DNA of 64,000 bases from Bacillota bacterium (GTDB taxonomy: Bacteria; Bacillota; Clostridia; Lachnospirales; Lachnospiraceae). Under the pieces are notes generated by a model that did no database searches, was not told the DNA's origin, and saw nothing but the letters and a program-made list of their open reading frames with translations. This document shows, in pieces, positions 36,034-44,310 of the stretch. The stretch lies in the NCBI GenBank assembly GCA_023435645.1, contig JAEYRK010000014.1:18606-82605 (forward strand), given 5' to 3'. The first letter of the stretch is position 1; every line of letters starts with the position of its first letter. The position numbers and the translations under genes are program-made.

Positions 36034-36243
36034 TCACAAAGCATCAGTAGAAGTATCATTATTTGGAGCAGCACAATTCTCTTTCTCTTTCTCTATCAAC
36101 GATCGTTTTGCCAGAACAGTAGCCAGGGTATCTCCCAGCTGTGTAAATGTAACAGCCAGCATGGTAATCTCCTTCTCCGGGCAGTTCTTCACAATAGCAC
36201 AGGCAATCGCCGTAATAAAGGATATCAGTTCACAGTCATCCAT
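36034..36243 (-). CDS. Small conserved protein, DUF6774-like
   Basis: The 69-residue protein with two helices: MDDCELISFITAIACAIVKN, then EITMLAVTFTQLGDTLATVL and a charged tail. The FTQLGDTLATV segment is one I associate with a widespread clostridial small family (DUF6774), but I am not certain of the number. A GGGGGTG ribosome binding site at good distance supports expression. Function unknown. Confidence 0.65.
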   Translation of the reverse strand: MDDCELISFITAIACAIVKNCPEKEITMLAVTFTQLGDTLATVLAKRSLIEKEKENCAAPNNDTSTDAL

Positions 36244-36344
36244 ATATCTTCACCCCCAATAAATATATGCCGGACACTACTCTTATGTGAGATAAAGACC
36301 GACTCGGCCGGTATATGAAAAAACAGTTATAACGATATTTGATA

Positions 36345-36372
36345 TTTACAATTCAAGGATATCATGTATAAT
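36345..36372 (+). promoter_or_regulatory. Promoter of the serine hydrolase gene
   Basis: TTTACA (36345-36350), a 16-nt spacer and a perfect TATAAT (36367-36372), about 130 nt before the start codon. Confidence 0.55.
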
Positions 36373-36502
36373 TTACATAACATGGAATAATGCGGGATTA
36401 GGCCTGCTGACTGAAGGGAGAATGGAATGATTTGCCTTCAAGGTATTCGCAAACTTCTTAGTTCTAGTAGTAAATAAATATAATATTATAAGGGGGATTA
36501 CT

Positions 36503-37669
36503 ATGAAGAGTATCAGTACACCGTATAGGCCCGAGGAAGTGGGCTATGACCCGAGCAGGGTAGAAGCAGTTACAAAGCATTTTGAGGATATGGTGGCAAA
36601 GAAAAAGGTTCAATGTGCAAATTACTGTTTGGTAAGGGACGGCAAGGTATTTGCCTACAATGCGGTCGGTAAATTATCTTATCGGGAGGAGGATACAAGA
36701 GAAGCCTTCCCGGATATGATCATTCGAATTGCTTCCATAACGAAGCTATTCGCCGCAGTGGCAATCTGGCAGCTGGTGGAGGATGGAAAGCTTCGGGTCA
36801 ACCAGAAGGTGGGCGAGATCATCGAGGAATTCAATGAGCCACCTTTCCAGGAGATTACGGTTGCACATCTTCTATCCCATACCTCCGGACTGCATCCTGA
36901 TCCCGGATGCTTTCCAAATAAGTATTTCCAGTCACCCTGGCATTTTATCGAGAAAGAAAAGCCGGAGAACTGGATTGCAGAAGGCTTAAAGAGTGGAATG
37001 CGGATGAAGCCGGGAGAGGAATGGGCTTATTGCTCCTTTGGTTATGTAATTCTGGGAGAGATTATTACCAGAGTCAGCGGACAATTTGCCAATGAATATA
37101 TCGTAGATCATATTGTGAAGCCCTGTGGGATGAAGGATACCGGGTTTGATGTAGCCACTAAGGAAGTAGTTTCCAGAGCCTGCATCGCAAATGAGGATGT
37201 GGAAAAGCTGGTGAAGAAGGTTCTGGAGGGGACCTATGAGGAGGATGAGGAAGACCGTTACTGGAAGAAGATACCGGGAACCGGCGGAGGCATGTACTCA
37301 ACAGCATTTGATCTGTGCCGTTTCGGTACGATGCTTCAACAGGGCGGTTATATTGATGGGGTCCGAGTCATAGGAAGAAAAGCCATTGAGAAGATGACAA
37401 CCTTATATACAACCCCTCAGATTAAGGACTACTGCTGGAATTCAGGAGGCGTTTCCCGTGAATATGGGCTGGGGCCTGATATGCGCTGTAATGATGCCAG
37501 TATCTATTCGAAAGGAACCTTTTTTCACGAAGGAGCAGGTGGCTGCAGCTTGATCATTGACCCGAAGGAGAAGCTGGTAGCAGCCTGGTTCATTCCATTC
37601 ATCAATAATGTATGGTCTCCGGAGCCTCTGTATAATGCTGCAGCAGTTATGTGGTCGGGCCTTATATAA
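36503..37669 (+). CDS. Class C beta-lactamase-like serine hydrolase
   Basis: The 388-residue protein of the beta-lactamase/esterase family (COG1680). SxxK motif in IASITKLFAAVA (Ser near residue 74), a Tyr motif in WAYCSFGYVILGE, and a C-terminal HEGAGGCSLIID block. No signal peptide, so it is probably cytosolic and more likely an esterase or peptidase than a true beta-lactamase. ATG with AAGGGGG upstream. A second, truncated-by-window relative begins at 63757. Confidence 0.88.
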   Translation: MKSISTPYRPEEVGYDPSRVEAVTKHFEDMVAKKKVQCANYCLVRDGKVFAYNAVGKLSYREEDTREAFPDMIIRIASITKLFAAVAIWQLVEDGKLRVNQKVGEIIEEFNEPPFQEITVAHLLSHTSGLHPDPGCFPNKYFQSPWHFIEKEKPENWIAEGLKSGMRMKPGEEWAYCSFGYVILGEIITRVSGQFANEYIVDHIVKPCGMKDTGFDVATKEVVSRACIANEDVEKLVKKVLEGTYEEDEEDRYWKKIPGTGGGMYSTAFDLCRFGTMLQQGGYIDGVRVIGRKAIEKMTTLYTTPQIKDYCWNSGGVSREYGLGPDMRCNDASIYSKGTFFHEGAGGCSLIIDPKEKLVAAWFIPFINNVWSPEPLYNAAAVMWSGLI

Positions 37670-37801
37670 AATAACTCAAGCTGACTGAAAAAGGTTGCTC
37701 CAGTTTAGGGCGAACGGGCTTAATTTATTATTCCTGAGAACCCTTTGCGAGAAAGCTTTTAGGTCATTTGGCCCCGGTCACTATGTTTGTTTGGAGGAAC
37801 T

Positions 37802-38620
37802 ATGAATTACATTCGACATAAATTTGAGGTGATGAAGGCAGTTGCAATGGTTACCTATAAGGAGTGGAGTGCATATCGCACCCACTCCATGGTTTCTATC
37901 TTTGTGGGACCGGTATACTTTATTGTCCAGTATTTCATCTGGACTGCGGCTTATGGCGGCAAATCGGAGCTCAATGGGATGGAGCTGTCCCAGCTGATTA
38001 CCTACTTCGGTGCCTCCACCTTAATCGGATATCTTACCATGGATTTTGCAGATTGGAATCTTCAGATGCTGATTCGGACAGGAAGATTTCTAACCTTTGC
38101 TTTACGGCCGATTCACCATAGGTTTTTTGCCTTTTCCCAGAAGCTCGGTCATAGGGTATTGGGGCTGATCTTTGAATTCATCCCCTGCTACATTATATTT
38201 ACCCTGCTATTTCAGATCGATATGGTACCAAAGAATCTCGGATGGACTGTTCTCTCCGTGGCTCTTGCCTTTTTGATGAACTTTTATGTCCACTATATTC
38301 TGGGTATGACAGCCTTCTGGTTTACACAGTCCTCCGGTATTCGGAGGGTATTTGATTTGTTATCCAGTGTATTTTCAGGAGTATTCATACCATTGGTGTT
38401 CTTCCCCATGGCATTGCAGAGGCTATTGTTTTTTCTCCCCTTCCCCTATATGTCCTTTGTACCGGTCATGGTGTTTACCGGAGATTTTAAGCTGGCCGGG
38501 ATCACGATGTCCATACCTGAAATCGTATGCATCCAGGGAGCTGCGGTATTGATTACGATCGTATTCAATGAACTCTTGTATCGCGCCTCCATGCGTAGGT
38601 TTAATGGGGTGGGAGCATAA
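37802..38620 (+). CDS. ABC-2 type exporter permease, subunit 1
   Basis: The 272-residue polytopic protein with six membrane segments, a cytoplasmic N-terminus (KAVAMVTYKEWSAYRTHSM) and a VFSGVFIPLVFFPMALQRLL segment typical of the COG4587 branch of ABC-2 permeases. Works with the second permease and ATPase downstream. The ATG at 37802 follows GGAGG (37793-37797); an in-frame ATG at 37787 overlaps that region and is less likely. Substrate unknown. Confidence 0.85.
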   Translation: MNYIRHKFEVMKAVAMVTYKEWSAYRTHSMVSIFVGPVYFIVQYFIWTAAYGGKSELNGMELSQLITYFGASTLIGYLTMDFADWNLQMLIRTGRFLTFALRPIHHRFFAFSQKLGHRVLGLIFEFIPCYIIFTLLFQIDMVPKNLGWTVLSVALAFLMNFYVHYILGMTAFWFTQSSGIRRVFDLLSSVFSGVFIPLVFFPMALQRLLFFLPFPYMSFVPVMVFTGDFKLAGITMSIPEIVCIQGAAVLITIVFNELLYRASMRRFNGVGA

Positions 38621-38679
38621 GGTGATGCGGAGGGAGAGTATTTATTCTGCCATTTCATTATGGAAAGGGAATGATTCAA

Positions 38680-39462
38680 ATGAAGCGTTATTTTAACATC
38701 TATAGAGAGTGTATCAAAGTGTCATTCCAGACGGCATCAACCTATCGTCTGAATTTCTTTCTGAATTGCATCATCATGCTTTTGGGAGATATCCTGTTTC
38801 CTTTGATTACACTGCTGATCTACGGCTCGGGGGCAGGCTTTGAGGGCTGGACTGTTTATGAAGTGCTTTTGATCCAATCGGTATTTACGATGTCCATGGC
38901 GATTGCAGATATGACCTTTCATGGCATCCTATGGGCGACCATGGGACATGTCAGAGAAGGTAATCTGGAGATGGTGCTGATACTACCTGTGGATACGATG
39001 TTCATTCTGATGGCCAGGACCTTTTCCATTGACGCGGTTGGTCTGTTCCTTGGCGGGTTGACCATCTTTATTGTGGCACTATTTCATGTAGCGGCGCCAA
39101 CTCTGTTCATGTGGCTGCAGTTTGGAGCCTTATTCCTGGTGGGCTTGTTCGTCATGATGGGGATTGCACTGCTCATGGCGGCCACCTCCTTTCGATGGGT
39201 GGGGAATTCCAGGATTCCTGAGATATTTGATAGCATCCGTAGCTTTGGCAAGTATCCTCAAAGTGTCTTTCCGAAGGCCCTGGTCATGGTTACCTCCTTG
39301 GTGGTCCCGGTGGCTATGATAGGCTATTTTCCGGCAACTGCCTTATTAGGACAGGGAGAGCTGACGATGCTCCTAATCGTTATACCCTGTGTGATATTTC
39401 TTGCAGTCGGTATCGTTCTTTACCGCTTTATGGTACGACTGTATCAAGGGGTGGGAGGCTGA
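38680..39462 (+). CDS. ABC-2 type exporter permease, subunit 2
   Basis: The 260-residue polytopic protein, partner of the preceding permease (COG3694 branch). Six hydrophobic segments; MGHVREGNLEMVLILPVDTM and SFRWVGNSRIPEIFDSIRSF are cytoplasmic coupling-type loops. The ATG at 38680 is placed 9 nt after GGAAAGGGA; the ATG at 38671 directly abuts that site. It lies 59 nt after subunit 1, in the same operon. Confidence 0.85.
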   Translation: MKRYFNIYRECIKVSFQTASTYRLNFFLNCIIMLLGDILFPLITLLIYGSGAGFEGWTVYEVLLIQSVFTMSMAIADMTFHGILWATMGHVREGNLEMVLILPVDTMFILMARTFSIDAVGLFLGGLTIFIVALFHVAAPTLFMWLQFGALFLVGLFVMMGIALLMAATSFRWVGNSRIPEIFDSIRSFGKYPQSVFPKALVMVTSLVVPVAMIGYFPATALLGQGELTMLLIVIPCVIFLAVGIVLYRFMVRLYQGVGG

Positions 39463-39579
39463 TTACATAGGTGGGAATTATAGCAGATGATTGCGGAGCG
39501 CAGGACGGGGTTTCTCTGGGCGCTACCGATAACATAGAAGGAGAGGAATTACGCTGTCCTTTATCGACGGGGAGGATTT

Positions 39580-40593
39580 ATGGGAAAGATTATTACAGTG
39601 GAAAACTTAACGAAGAAATACGAGACCTATAAACGAGGAAGCGGCTTTAAGGAAAGTGTGAAGACCCTGTTTCACCGAGAAAAGGTTCCGGTAGTCGCAG
39701 TTAATCAGGTGTCCTTTACGGTGGAGGAAGGTGATATCATCGGTATCCTTGGGCCGAATGGGGCTGGAAAGTCCACGACAATTAAGATGCTGACCGGTAC
39801 ACTGTATCCCACCGATGGTAAAATCTCGGTCATGGGCTACAATCCCACGAAAAATCGCAAAGCCTATGTGCAGCAGATTGGAGCTGTATTCGGCCAGAAA
39901 TCTCAGTTAATCTGGGATATTCCGCCGGTGGACAGCTTCCGGATGAATAAAGCAATCTATGGAATCCCGGAGAAGGATTACAGTGAGAGACTTGCACTTA
40001 TGTCTAAGCTCTTTGGTGTCGAGGATTATATCACACGGCCAACGAGAGTCCTATCCCTTGGGGAACGGATGAAATGCGAATTCATCATGGCCATGCTTCA
40101 TCAACCGAAGGTTGTATTCCTGGATGAACCAACCATTGGTCTGGATGTGATTGCAAAGCAAAAAATCAGGGAATTTATCCATGAGATGAATAAGCGGGGA
40201 ACCACGTTCATTCTTACCACCCATGACCTGGAGGATGTGGAGCAGCTAGCCAGAAATGTAGTGATCATCAACCATGGAGAGAAGGTTTTTGATGATTCCA
40301 TTCAAAAGCTCAGAAAGGTACTGGGAGCGAAGAAGATTGTTCAGCTGACACTGCTGCGTCCAATCGAGCGTCTGGAGATTGAGGGGGCCGAGATTGTTGA
40401 GCAGGAAGGAGAACTGAATATCACTGTCAGTGTGGATCTTGAGGCTATTACCATCACGGATTTTATTACCAAGCTCTCTGAGAAATGTGCCTTCTCGGAT
40501 ATCTCCATCAAGGAGATGCCGATGGAGACCATTATCACCCATATTTATCAGAGCAAAGCGGAAACAGAAGAAGAGACAGAGAGTACTTCATAG
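39580..40593 (+). CDS. ABC-2 exporter ATP-binding protein
   Basis: The 337-residue ATPase of the heteromeric ABC-2 exporter. Walker A GPNGAGKST, signature LSLGERMKCEF (the GERMK variant seen in this branch), Walker B VVFLDEPTIGLD and switch His in TTHDLEDVEQ. The C-terminal 100 residues form an extra small domain (VQLTLLRPIERLEIE onward). ATG with GGGAGGA upstream. Order permease-permease-ATPase is fixed by 60-120 nt gaps without terminators. Substrate not predictable. Confidence 0.92.
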   Translation: MGKIITVENLTKKYETYKRGSGFKESVKTLFHREKVPVVAVNQVSFTVEEGDIIGILGPNGAGKSTTIKMLTGTLYPTDGKISVMGYNPTKNRKAYVQQIGAVFGQKSQLIWDIPPVDSFRMNKAIYGIPEKDYSERLALMSKLFGVEDYITRPTRVLSLGERMKCEFIMAMLHQPKVVFLDEPTIGLDVIAKQKIREFIHEMNKRGTTFILTTHDLEDVEQLARNVVIINHGEKVFDDSIQKLRKVLGAKKIVQLTLLRPIERLEIEGAEIVEQEGELNITVSVDLEAITITDFITKLSEKCAFSDISIKEMPMETIITHIYQSKAETEEETESTS

Positions 40594-40765
40594 GAAGAGC
40601 ATACAGAGGAATTCTAAGGAAGAGTATATAGAGCAATTCTGAGAATGAGCGTGCAGAGTATACGAAATAATTCTAAAGAAGAATGTACAGAGAAACTCTA
40701 AGGAAGAGCATACAAAGGAATTCTGAGGAAGAGAATACAGTATAACTCTGAGGAAGAGAAAGTAG
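40593..40765. repeat. 25-bp tandem repeat (six units plus a partial)
   Basis: Units at 40593-40617, 40618-40642, 40643-40676 (expanded), 40677-40701, 40702-40726, 40727-40751 and a partial to 40765. Each begins GGAAGAG, has ATACAGAG in the middle and ends AATTCTRA. Unit length is not a multiple of three and the tract holds stops, so it is non-coding. It starts at the last base of the ABC ATPase stop codon. Confidence 0.85.
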
Positions 40766-40852
40766 TTCAATGGATGAAAAGCTATGATCAGATTGTAATA
40801 ATCAGCCGAATCGGGTACAATACGGTAAGAAAAGAAGAGCCGGAGGTATGGA

Positions 40853-41554
40853 ATGAGAAAGATTGGAATTATCGGTGCGATGGAGGAAGAGGTAAATATC
40901 ATCAAGGGTAAAATGCAGGGGGTGAAGATCCGACAGCTAGCCGGAATGGACTTTCATGAAGGCGTCATGAACAATAAACCGGTAGTGGTGGTGCACAGTG
41001 GTATTGGCAAGGTGAATGCAGCAGTTTGCACACAGATCCTGATTGATGTATTCCTCATCGATGCGGTGATTAATACAGGAGTGGCAGGCTCCTTAAGGAA
41101 TGAGATTGATATTGCGGATCTCGTGCTCTCAACGGATGCCCTGCAGCATGATATGGATGCAACCGGCTTTGGATATGAAGCCGGAGTCATTCCCAGAATG
41201 GACTGTTCGATATTCCCGGCGGATCCGGAATTGGTAGGATTGGCGGAGGAGATTTGCAGGACAGAAATCAGTGGAATCAGTGTTCATACCGGAAGGGTTG
41301 TCAGTGGTGATCAATTTATCTCTGACCAAAAGAAAAAGGAGTGGCTGGTCTCCACCTTTGGCGGTTATTGTACTGAGATGGAGGGAGCTGCGATTGCTCA
41401 TGCCGCATACCTTAACAGGGTCCCCTTCCTGATCATAAGAGCAATCTCTGATAAGGCTGACCATTCCGCAGAGATGTCATATGCTGAATTCGAGTCGCTG
41501 GCCATCCAAAGTACGGTAAAATTAGTAACAGGACTCATCAACCGTTACGAATAA
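40853..41554 (+). CDS. mtnN: 5'-methylthioadenosine/S-adenosylhomocysteine nucleosidase
   Basis: Cleaves adenine from MTA, SAH and 5'-deoxyadenosine; recycles products of radical-SAM and methylation reactions. The 233-residue protein with IGIIGAMEEEV start, HSGIGKVNAA, NTGVAGSL, the EMEGAAIAHAA purine site and IRAISDKAD with the catalytic Asp. ATG 6 nt after GGAGG. Terminator follows, tandem repeats precede. Confidence 0.96.
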   Translation: MRKIGIIGAMEEEVNIIKGKMQGVKIRQLAGMDFHEGVMNNKPVVVVHSGIGKVNAAVCTQILIDVFLIDAVINTGVAGSLRNEIDIADLVLSTDALQHDMDATGFGYEAGVIPRMDCSIFPADPELVGLAEEICRTEISGISVHTGRVVSGDQFISDQKKKEWLVSTFGGYCTEMEGAAIAHAAYLNRVPFLIIRAISDKADHSAEMSYAEFESLAIQSTVKLVTGLINRYE

Positions 41555-41564
41555 AGCACAGGAG

Positions 41565-41597
41565 ACCCTGGGACTTCACGAGCGAAGATCCCGGGGT
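41565..41597 (+). terminator. Terminator after mtnN
   Basis: ACCCTGGGA (41565-41573) pairs with TCCCGGGGT (41589-41597), one G-U pair, followed by a T-rich stretch. Confidence 0.75.
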
Positions 41598-41697
41598 TTA
41601 TTATAGTAAGAATCACCATAGCGGAGCTAGCATTCTTTCCTTCAGCAAAGGGCGGCTCAAATATGTAATTATTACAAAAAATACTGTAATTCTTACC

Positions 41698-41726
41698 TTG
41701 AAGATTGAATCCGGCAAAAGTATAAT
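41698..41726 (+). promoter_or_regulatory. Promoter of the MoxR-DUF58-transglutaminase operon
   Basis: TTGAAG (41698-41703), a 17-nt spacer and perfect TATAAT (41721-41726). It gives a leader of about 250 nt that is almost entirely made of degenerate 12-bp repeats. Confidence 0.65.
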
Positions 41727-41751
41727 AATGGAAAGGGTAACCATTTCATCA

Positions 41752-41905
41752 GAGTATCGTAAAAGTATCATTAAGCATATCTTTAAGAATATCATTAAGA
41801 GTATCAATCATGTATCAACAAGAGCTTCAATAAGAATTTCGATAAGCATATCAATCATAATATCAAAAGAATACCAATGAAGAATACCATTAGGAATTTA
41901 ATAAT
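41752..41905. repeat. Degenerate 12-bp tandem repeats in the MoxR operon leader
   Basis: About 13 units near the consensus GAATATCATTAA, mostly 12 bp with a few of 11 or 13 (for example 41775-41786, 41787-41798, 41799-41810, 41822-41833, 41834-41845, 41846-41857, 41882-41893). Weaker copies continue to about 41968. The 11 and 13-bp units break any reading frame. Confidence 0.75.
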
Positions 41906-41984
41906 AGTTCATAAAGAACAGCAATCAATCAGCAAGAAGAATATGATACAAAGAGCATCATAATAGAAAGAGAAGGTGAAGGGA

Positions 41985-42944
41985 TTGGATAATCAAAAGA
42001 GAATTGCAGAAATGATACATAATATGGAGCAGATTATCGTGGGAAAAAGGGAGGTAATCGAGTATACTCTGATTGCGCTCCTGGGCAATGGGCATCTACT
42101 TCTGGAGGATGTTCCCGGAGTAGGAAAAACAACGCTGGCTAAGACGATTGCACAGACCATCAACTGTGGTTTTAACAGAATCCAGTTTACTCCTGATACC
42201 CTGCCCAGTGATATCACCGGATTGTCGATCTATCATATGCAGACAGGAAGGTTCGAGTATGCTAAGGGTGCGATTATGAGCAATATCATTCTGGCAGATG
42301 AGATTAACCGTACCTCACCGAAGACCCAGGCCAGCTTATTGGAAGCGATGGAGGAAAAGCAGGTTACAGTGGACGGTATTACCTATCCGTTATCTAAACC
42401 GTTCATGGTAATAGCAACACAGAATCCAATTGATTATCTTGGAACCTATAACCTACCGGAGGCCCAGCTGGACCGTTTTATGATGAAGATATCCATCGGT
42501 TATCCTCAGGCAGGAGATGAGAAGAGGATGGCGGACCGCTTCTTAAGCAATCAGCTGAACACAAAGCTGGAACCGGTTATGGATGGAGATACTGTTGTGG
42601 AGATGCAGAAGGAGGTAGAGCAGGTCAAGGTCAATCAGGACCTGGTTACCTTTATTACAAAAATCATTCAGGAGACCAGAAAGGACAGCAATATTACGCT
42701 GGGTGCAAGTCCTAGAGCAACGCTCGCTCTGCTTCGGGCCTCTCAAGCACAGGCTTATCTTCAGGGAAGAAATTTTTGTATTCCGGATGACATTATCAAG
42801 CTGGTGATTCCGGTCATTGCACATAGAATTATTCTGTCCCCTGAGGCCAGGCTGGCTCAGACTAAGGTGGATAAGGTGCTGAAGTCAATTTTAGCCAAAA
42901 TCCCAGTACCGGTATTGAATGTCAGAGAAGGTGAAACGAAATAA
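41985..42944 (+). CDS. MoxR family AAA+ ATPase
   Basis: The 319-residue AAA+ chaperone-like ATPase with Walker A EDVPGVGKTTLA, Walker B ILADEINRTSPKTQA, sensor 1 (IATQNPIDYLGTYNLPEAQLDRF) and the SPRATLALLRASQA sensor 2. MoxR proteins act with von Willebrand or DUF58 partners in assembling envelope or metal complexes; here DUF58 and a transglutaminase follow. TTG 41985 is preferred, with AAGGTG 5 nt upstream; a GTG at 41976 is possible. Confidence 0.93.
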   Translation: MDNQKRIAEMIHNMEQIIVGKREVIEYTLIALLGNGHLLLEDVPGVGKTTLAKTIAQTINCGFNRIQFTPDTLPSDITGLSIYHMQTGRFEYAKGAIMSNIILADEINRTSPKTQASLLEAMEEKQVTVDGITYPLSKPFMVIATQNPIDYLGTYNLPEAQLDRFMMKISIGYPQAGDEKRMADRFLSNQLNTKLEPVMDGDTVVEMQKEVEQVKVNQDLVTFITKIIQETRKDSNITLGASPRATLALLRASQAQAYLQGRNFCIPDDIIKLVIPVIAHRIILSPEARLAQTKVDKVLKSILAKIPVPVLNVREGETK

Positions 42945-43056
42945 GACTGGGCCTGTTGAAGCAAGCTTACCCTATGATGAGGCAGTGAATGCTTCCCAAG
43001 GAGATCAATCAACTGCAAGCAGTCCAAAAACTAGCCCTAATACGAAGCAAGGATGA
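42931..43056 (+). other. Short overlapping reading frame between MoxR and DUF58 genes
   Basis: A 41-codon GTG frame overlapping the MoxR end and stopping 6 nt before the DUF58 ATG. Hydrophilic Ser/Thr/Gln-rich composition (QGDQSTASSPKTSPNTK). It could be a tail of MoxR lost by frameshift, a tiny coupling peptide, or chance. Confidence 0.22.
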
Positions 43057-43062
43057 AGCCAT

Positions 43063-44256
43063 ATGAAGATGAATCGTCTGTTTTGTGCTCTAGCAATCAT
43101 AGGAAGTGGAGTATATGCCTCATATTTCGGAGGCAATGTCTCCTATGCGCTTTTTTATCTGAGTATTTTTATTCCAATCGTTTCGTTTTTATATACCCTG
43201 TATGTGTATTTCCGTTTTAAAATTTACCAATCAATGGGGAGCTACCTGGTCGTGAAGGGGGATTGGACGGAGTACTCCTTCGTGATAGCCAATGAGGATT
43301 ACATCACCTTTAATAATGTGAAGGTAAATTTCCTTACGGATAAATCCAAGATTGAGGATACTACTCAAAGTACGGATTATAGTCTCCTTCCCGCAGAAAG
43401 CGAGAAGATGACGACGAAGATCAAATGTAATTATCGGGGAGAATACTACGTCGGTGTGGAATCTGTGGAAATAACGGATCTTTTATATCTGTTTAAGATT
43501 ACTTACCCCCTTGGATCTAAGCTGAAGGCAATCGTGCTCCCCAGAGTAGTCCCCTTAGAACAGCTTGGGATAGCACCGCCCCAGGTGGATGTAAAGAACC
43601 CAATCCGTAATAGTAATTTTACCGAGGAGGAACTGGATACGGAGATCCGTAGGTATTATCCGGGGGATAACAGAAAGAGAATTCATTGGAAGGCCTCCGC
43701 TAGAATGAATGAGCTTTTGAGCAGAAAATATCAGCATAAGCCTAAGACAGAGATCGTTCTGTTCATGGATTTGATGAAAATAAAGGAAAATGATCTCCAG
43801 GTTGTCATCGCGGAGGACAAAATTATTGAGAGCATACTGGCAATCGTTAATTATTATTCCCTGAGAGGAGTACCATCCCAGATCATCTATGATATGGGGG
43901 GGAAGAAGAAGGTTTCGATTGCTTCGAAGGAAGAATTCAACGCCTTTTATAAAGCCTGTGTTACCATTCATTTTCATGCAGTAACTCCGGTCAATGAACT
44001 GGTCAGGGAGAGGCTGCTTCGATGTGATGAGGGACTTTTCTATGTTGTTGCCACTCATCTCTTGACCAAAGAGCTATATCTGGCGGCGCTTCAGGTGCTT
44101 GCAGGGGGCAACCGCCTTTGTATCCTATTTGTCAGTGATGATATCTCGGAGACAACAAAGGATATGATAAACAGCTTCCGCATGTCGGGTGCGGACCTGC
44201 ATCAGATCATGTCAGAGGATGAGATCGGATCGGTTCTGACTGCAGAAGCAATATAA
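43063..44256 (+). CDS. DUF58 domain protein
   Basis: The 397-residue protein with two N-terminal membrane segments (FCALAIIGSGVYASYFGG and YALFYLSIFIPIVSFLYT), a beta-rich part, then the DUF58 core at about 190-260: IRRYYPGDNRKRIHWKASAR. DUF58 proteins are structurally akin to von Willebrand factor A domains and are partners of MoxR ATPases. ATG at 43063 with AAGGATG upstream. Middle gene of the operon. Confidence 0.9.
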   Translation: MKMNRLFCALAIIGSGVYASYFGGNVSYALFYLSIFIPIVSFLYTLYVYFRFKIYQSMGSYLVVKGDWTEYSFVIANEDYITFNNVKVNFLTDKSKIEDTTQSTDYSLLPAESEKMTTKIKCNYRGEYYVGVESVEITDLLYLFKITYPLGSKLKAIVLPRVVPLEQLGIAPPQVDVKNPIRNSNFTEEELDTEIRRYYPGDNRKRIHWKASARMNELLSRKYQHKPKTEIVLFMDLMKIKENDLQVVIAEDKIIESILAIVNYYSLRGVPSQIIYDMGGKKKVSIASKEEFNAFYKACVTIHFHAVTPVNELVRERLLRCDEGLFYVVATHLLTKELYLAALQVLAGGNRLCILFVSDDISETTKDMINSFRMSGADLHQIMSEDEIGSVLTAEAI

Positions 44257-44310
44257 CGACCAGCTCCTTGCGCTGGGTATATCATTGCATCAATTTTGGG
44301 AGGCGGCAAA

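Noticed and set aside
36013..36318. Plus-strand frames opposite the small DUF6774-like gene
   Set aside because: The minus-strand gene has a strong ribosome binding site and family-like sequence; the plus frames are shadows.
36503..37669. True beta-lactamase resistance gene
   Set aside because: No signal peptide and only the general COG1680 motifs; an esterase or peptidase is more likely.
40588..40905. Minus-strand frame through the 25-bp array
   Set aside because: Repeat-derived, low-complexity Leu/Phe/Ser sequence without a start signal.
41698..41880. Open frame of 60 codons rich in Ile and Ser upstream of MoxR
   Set aside because: It is a translation of the 12-bp repeat tract, starts at the -35 element and has no ribosome binding site.
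40593..41905. Repeat arrays as possible CRISPR
   Set aside because: Units are contiguous (25 and 12 bp) with no spacers, and no cas genes are present.
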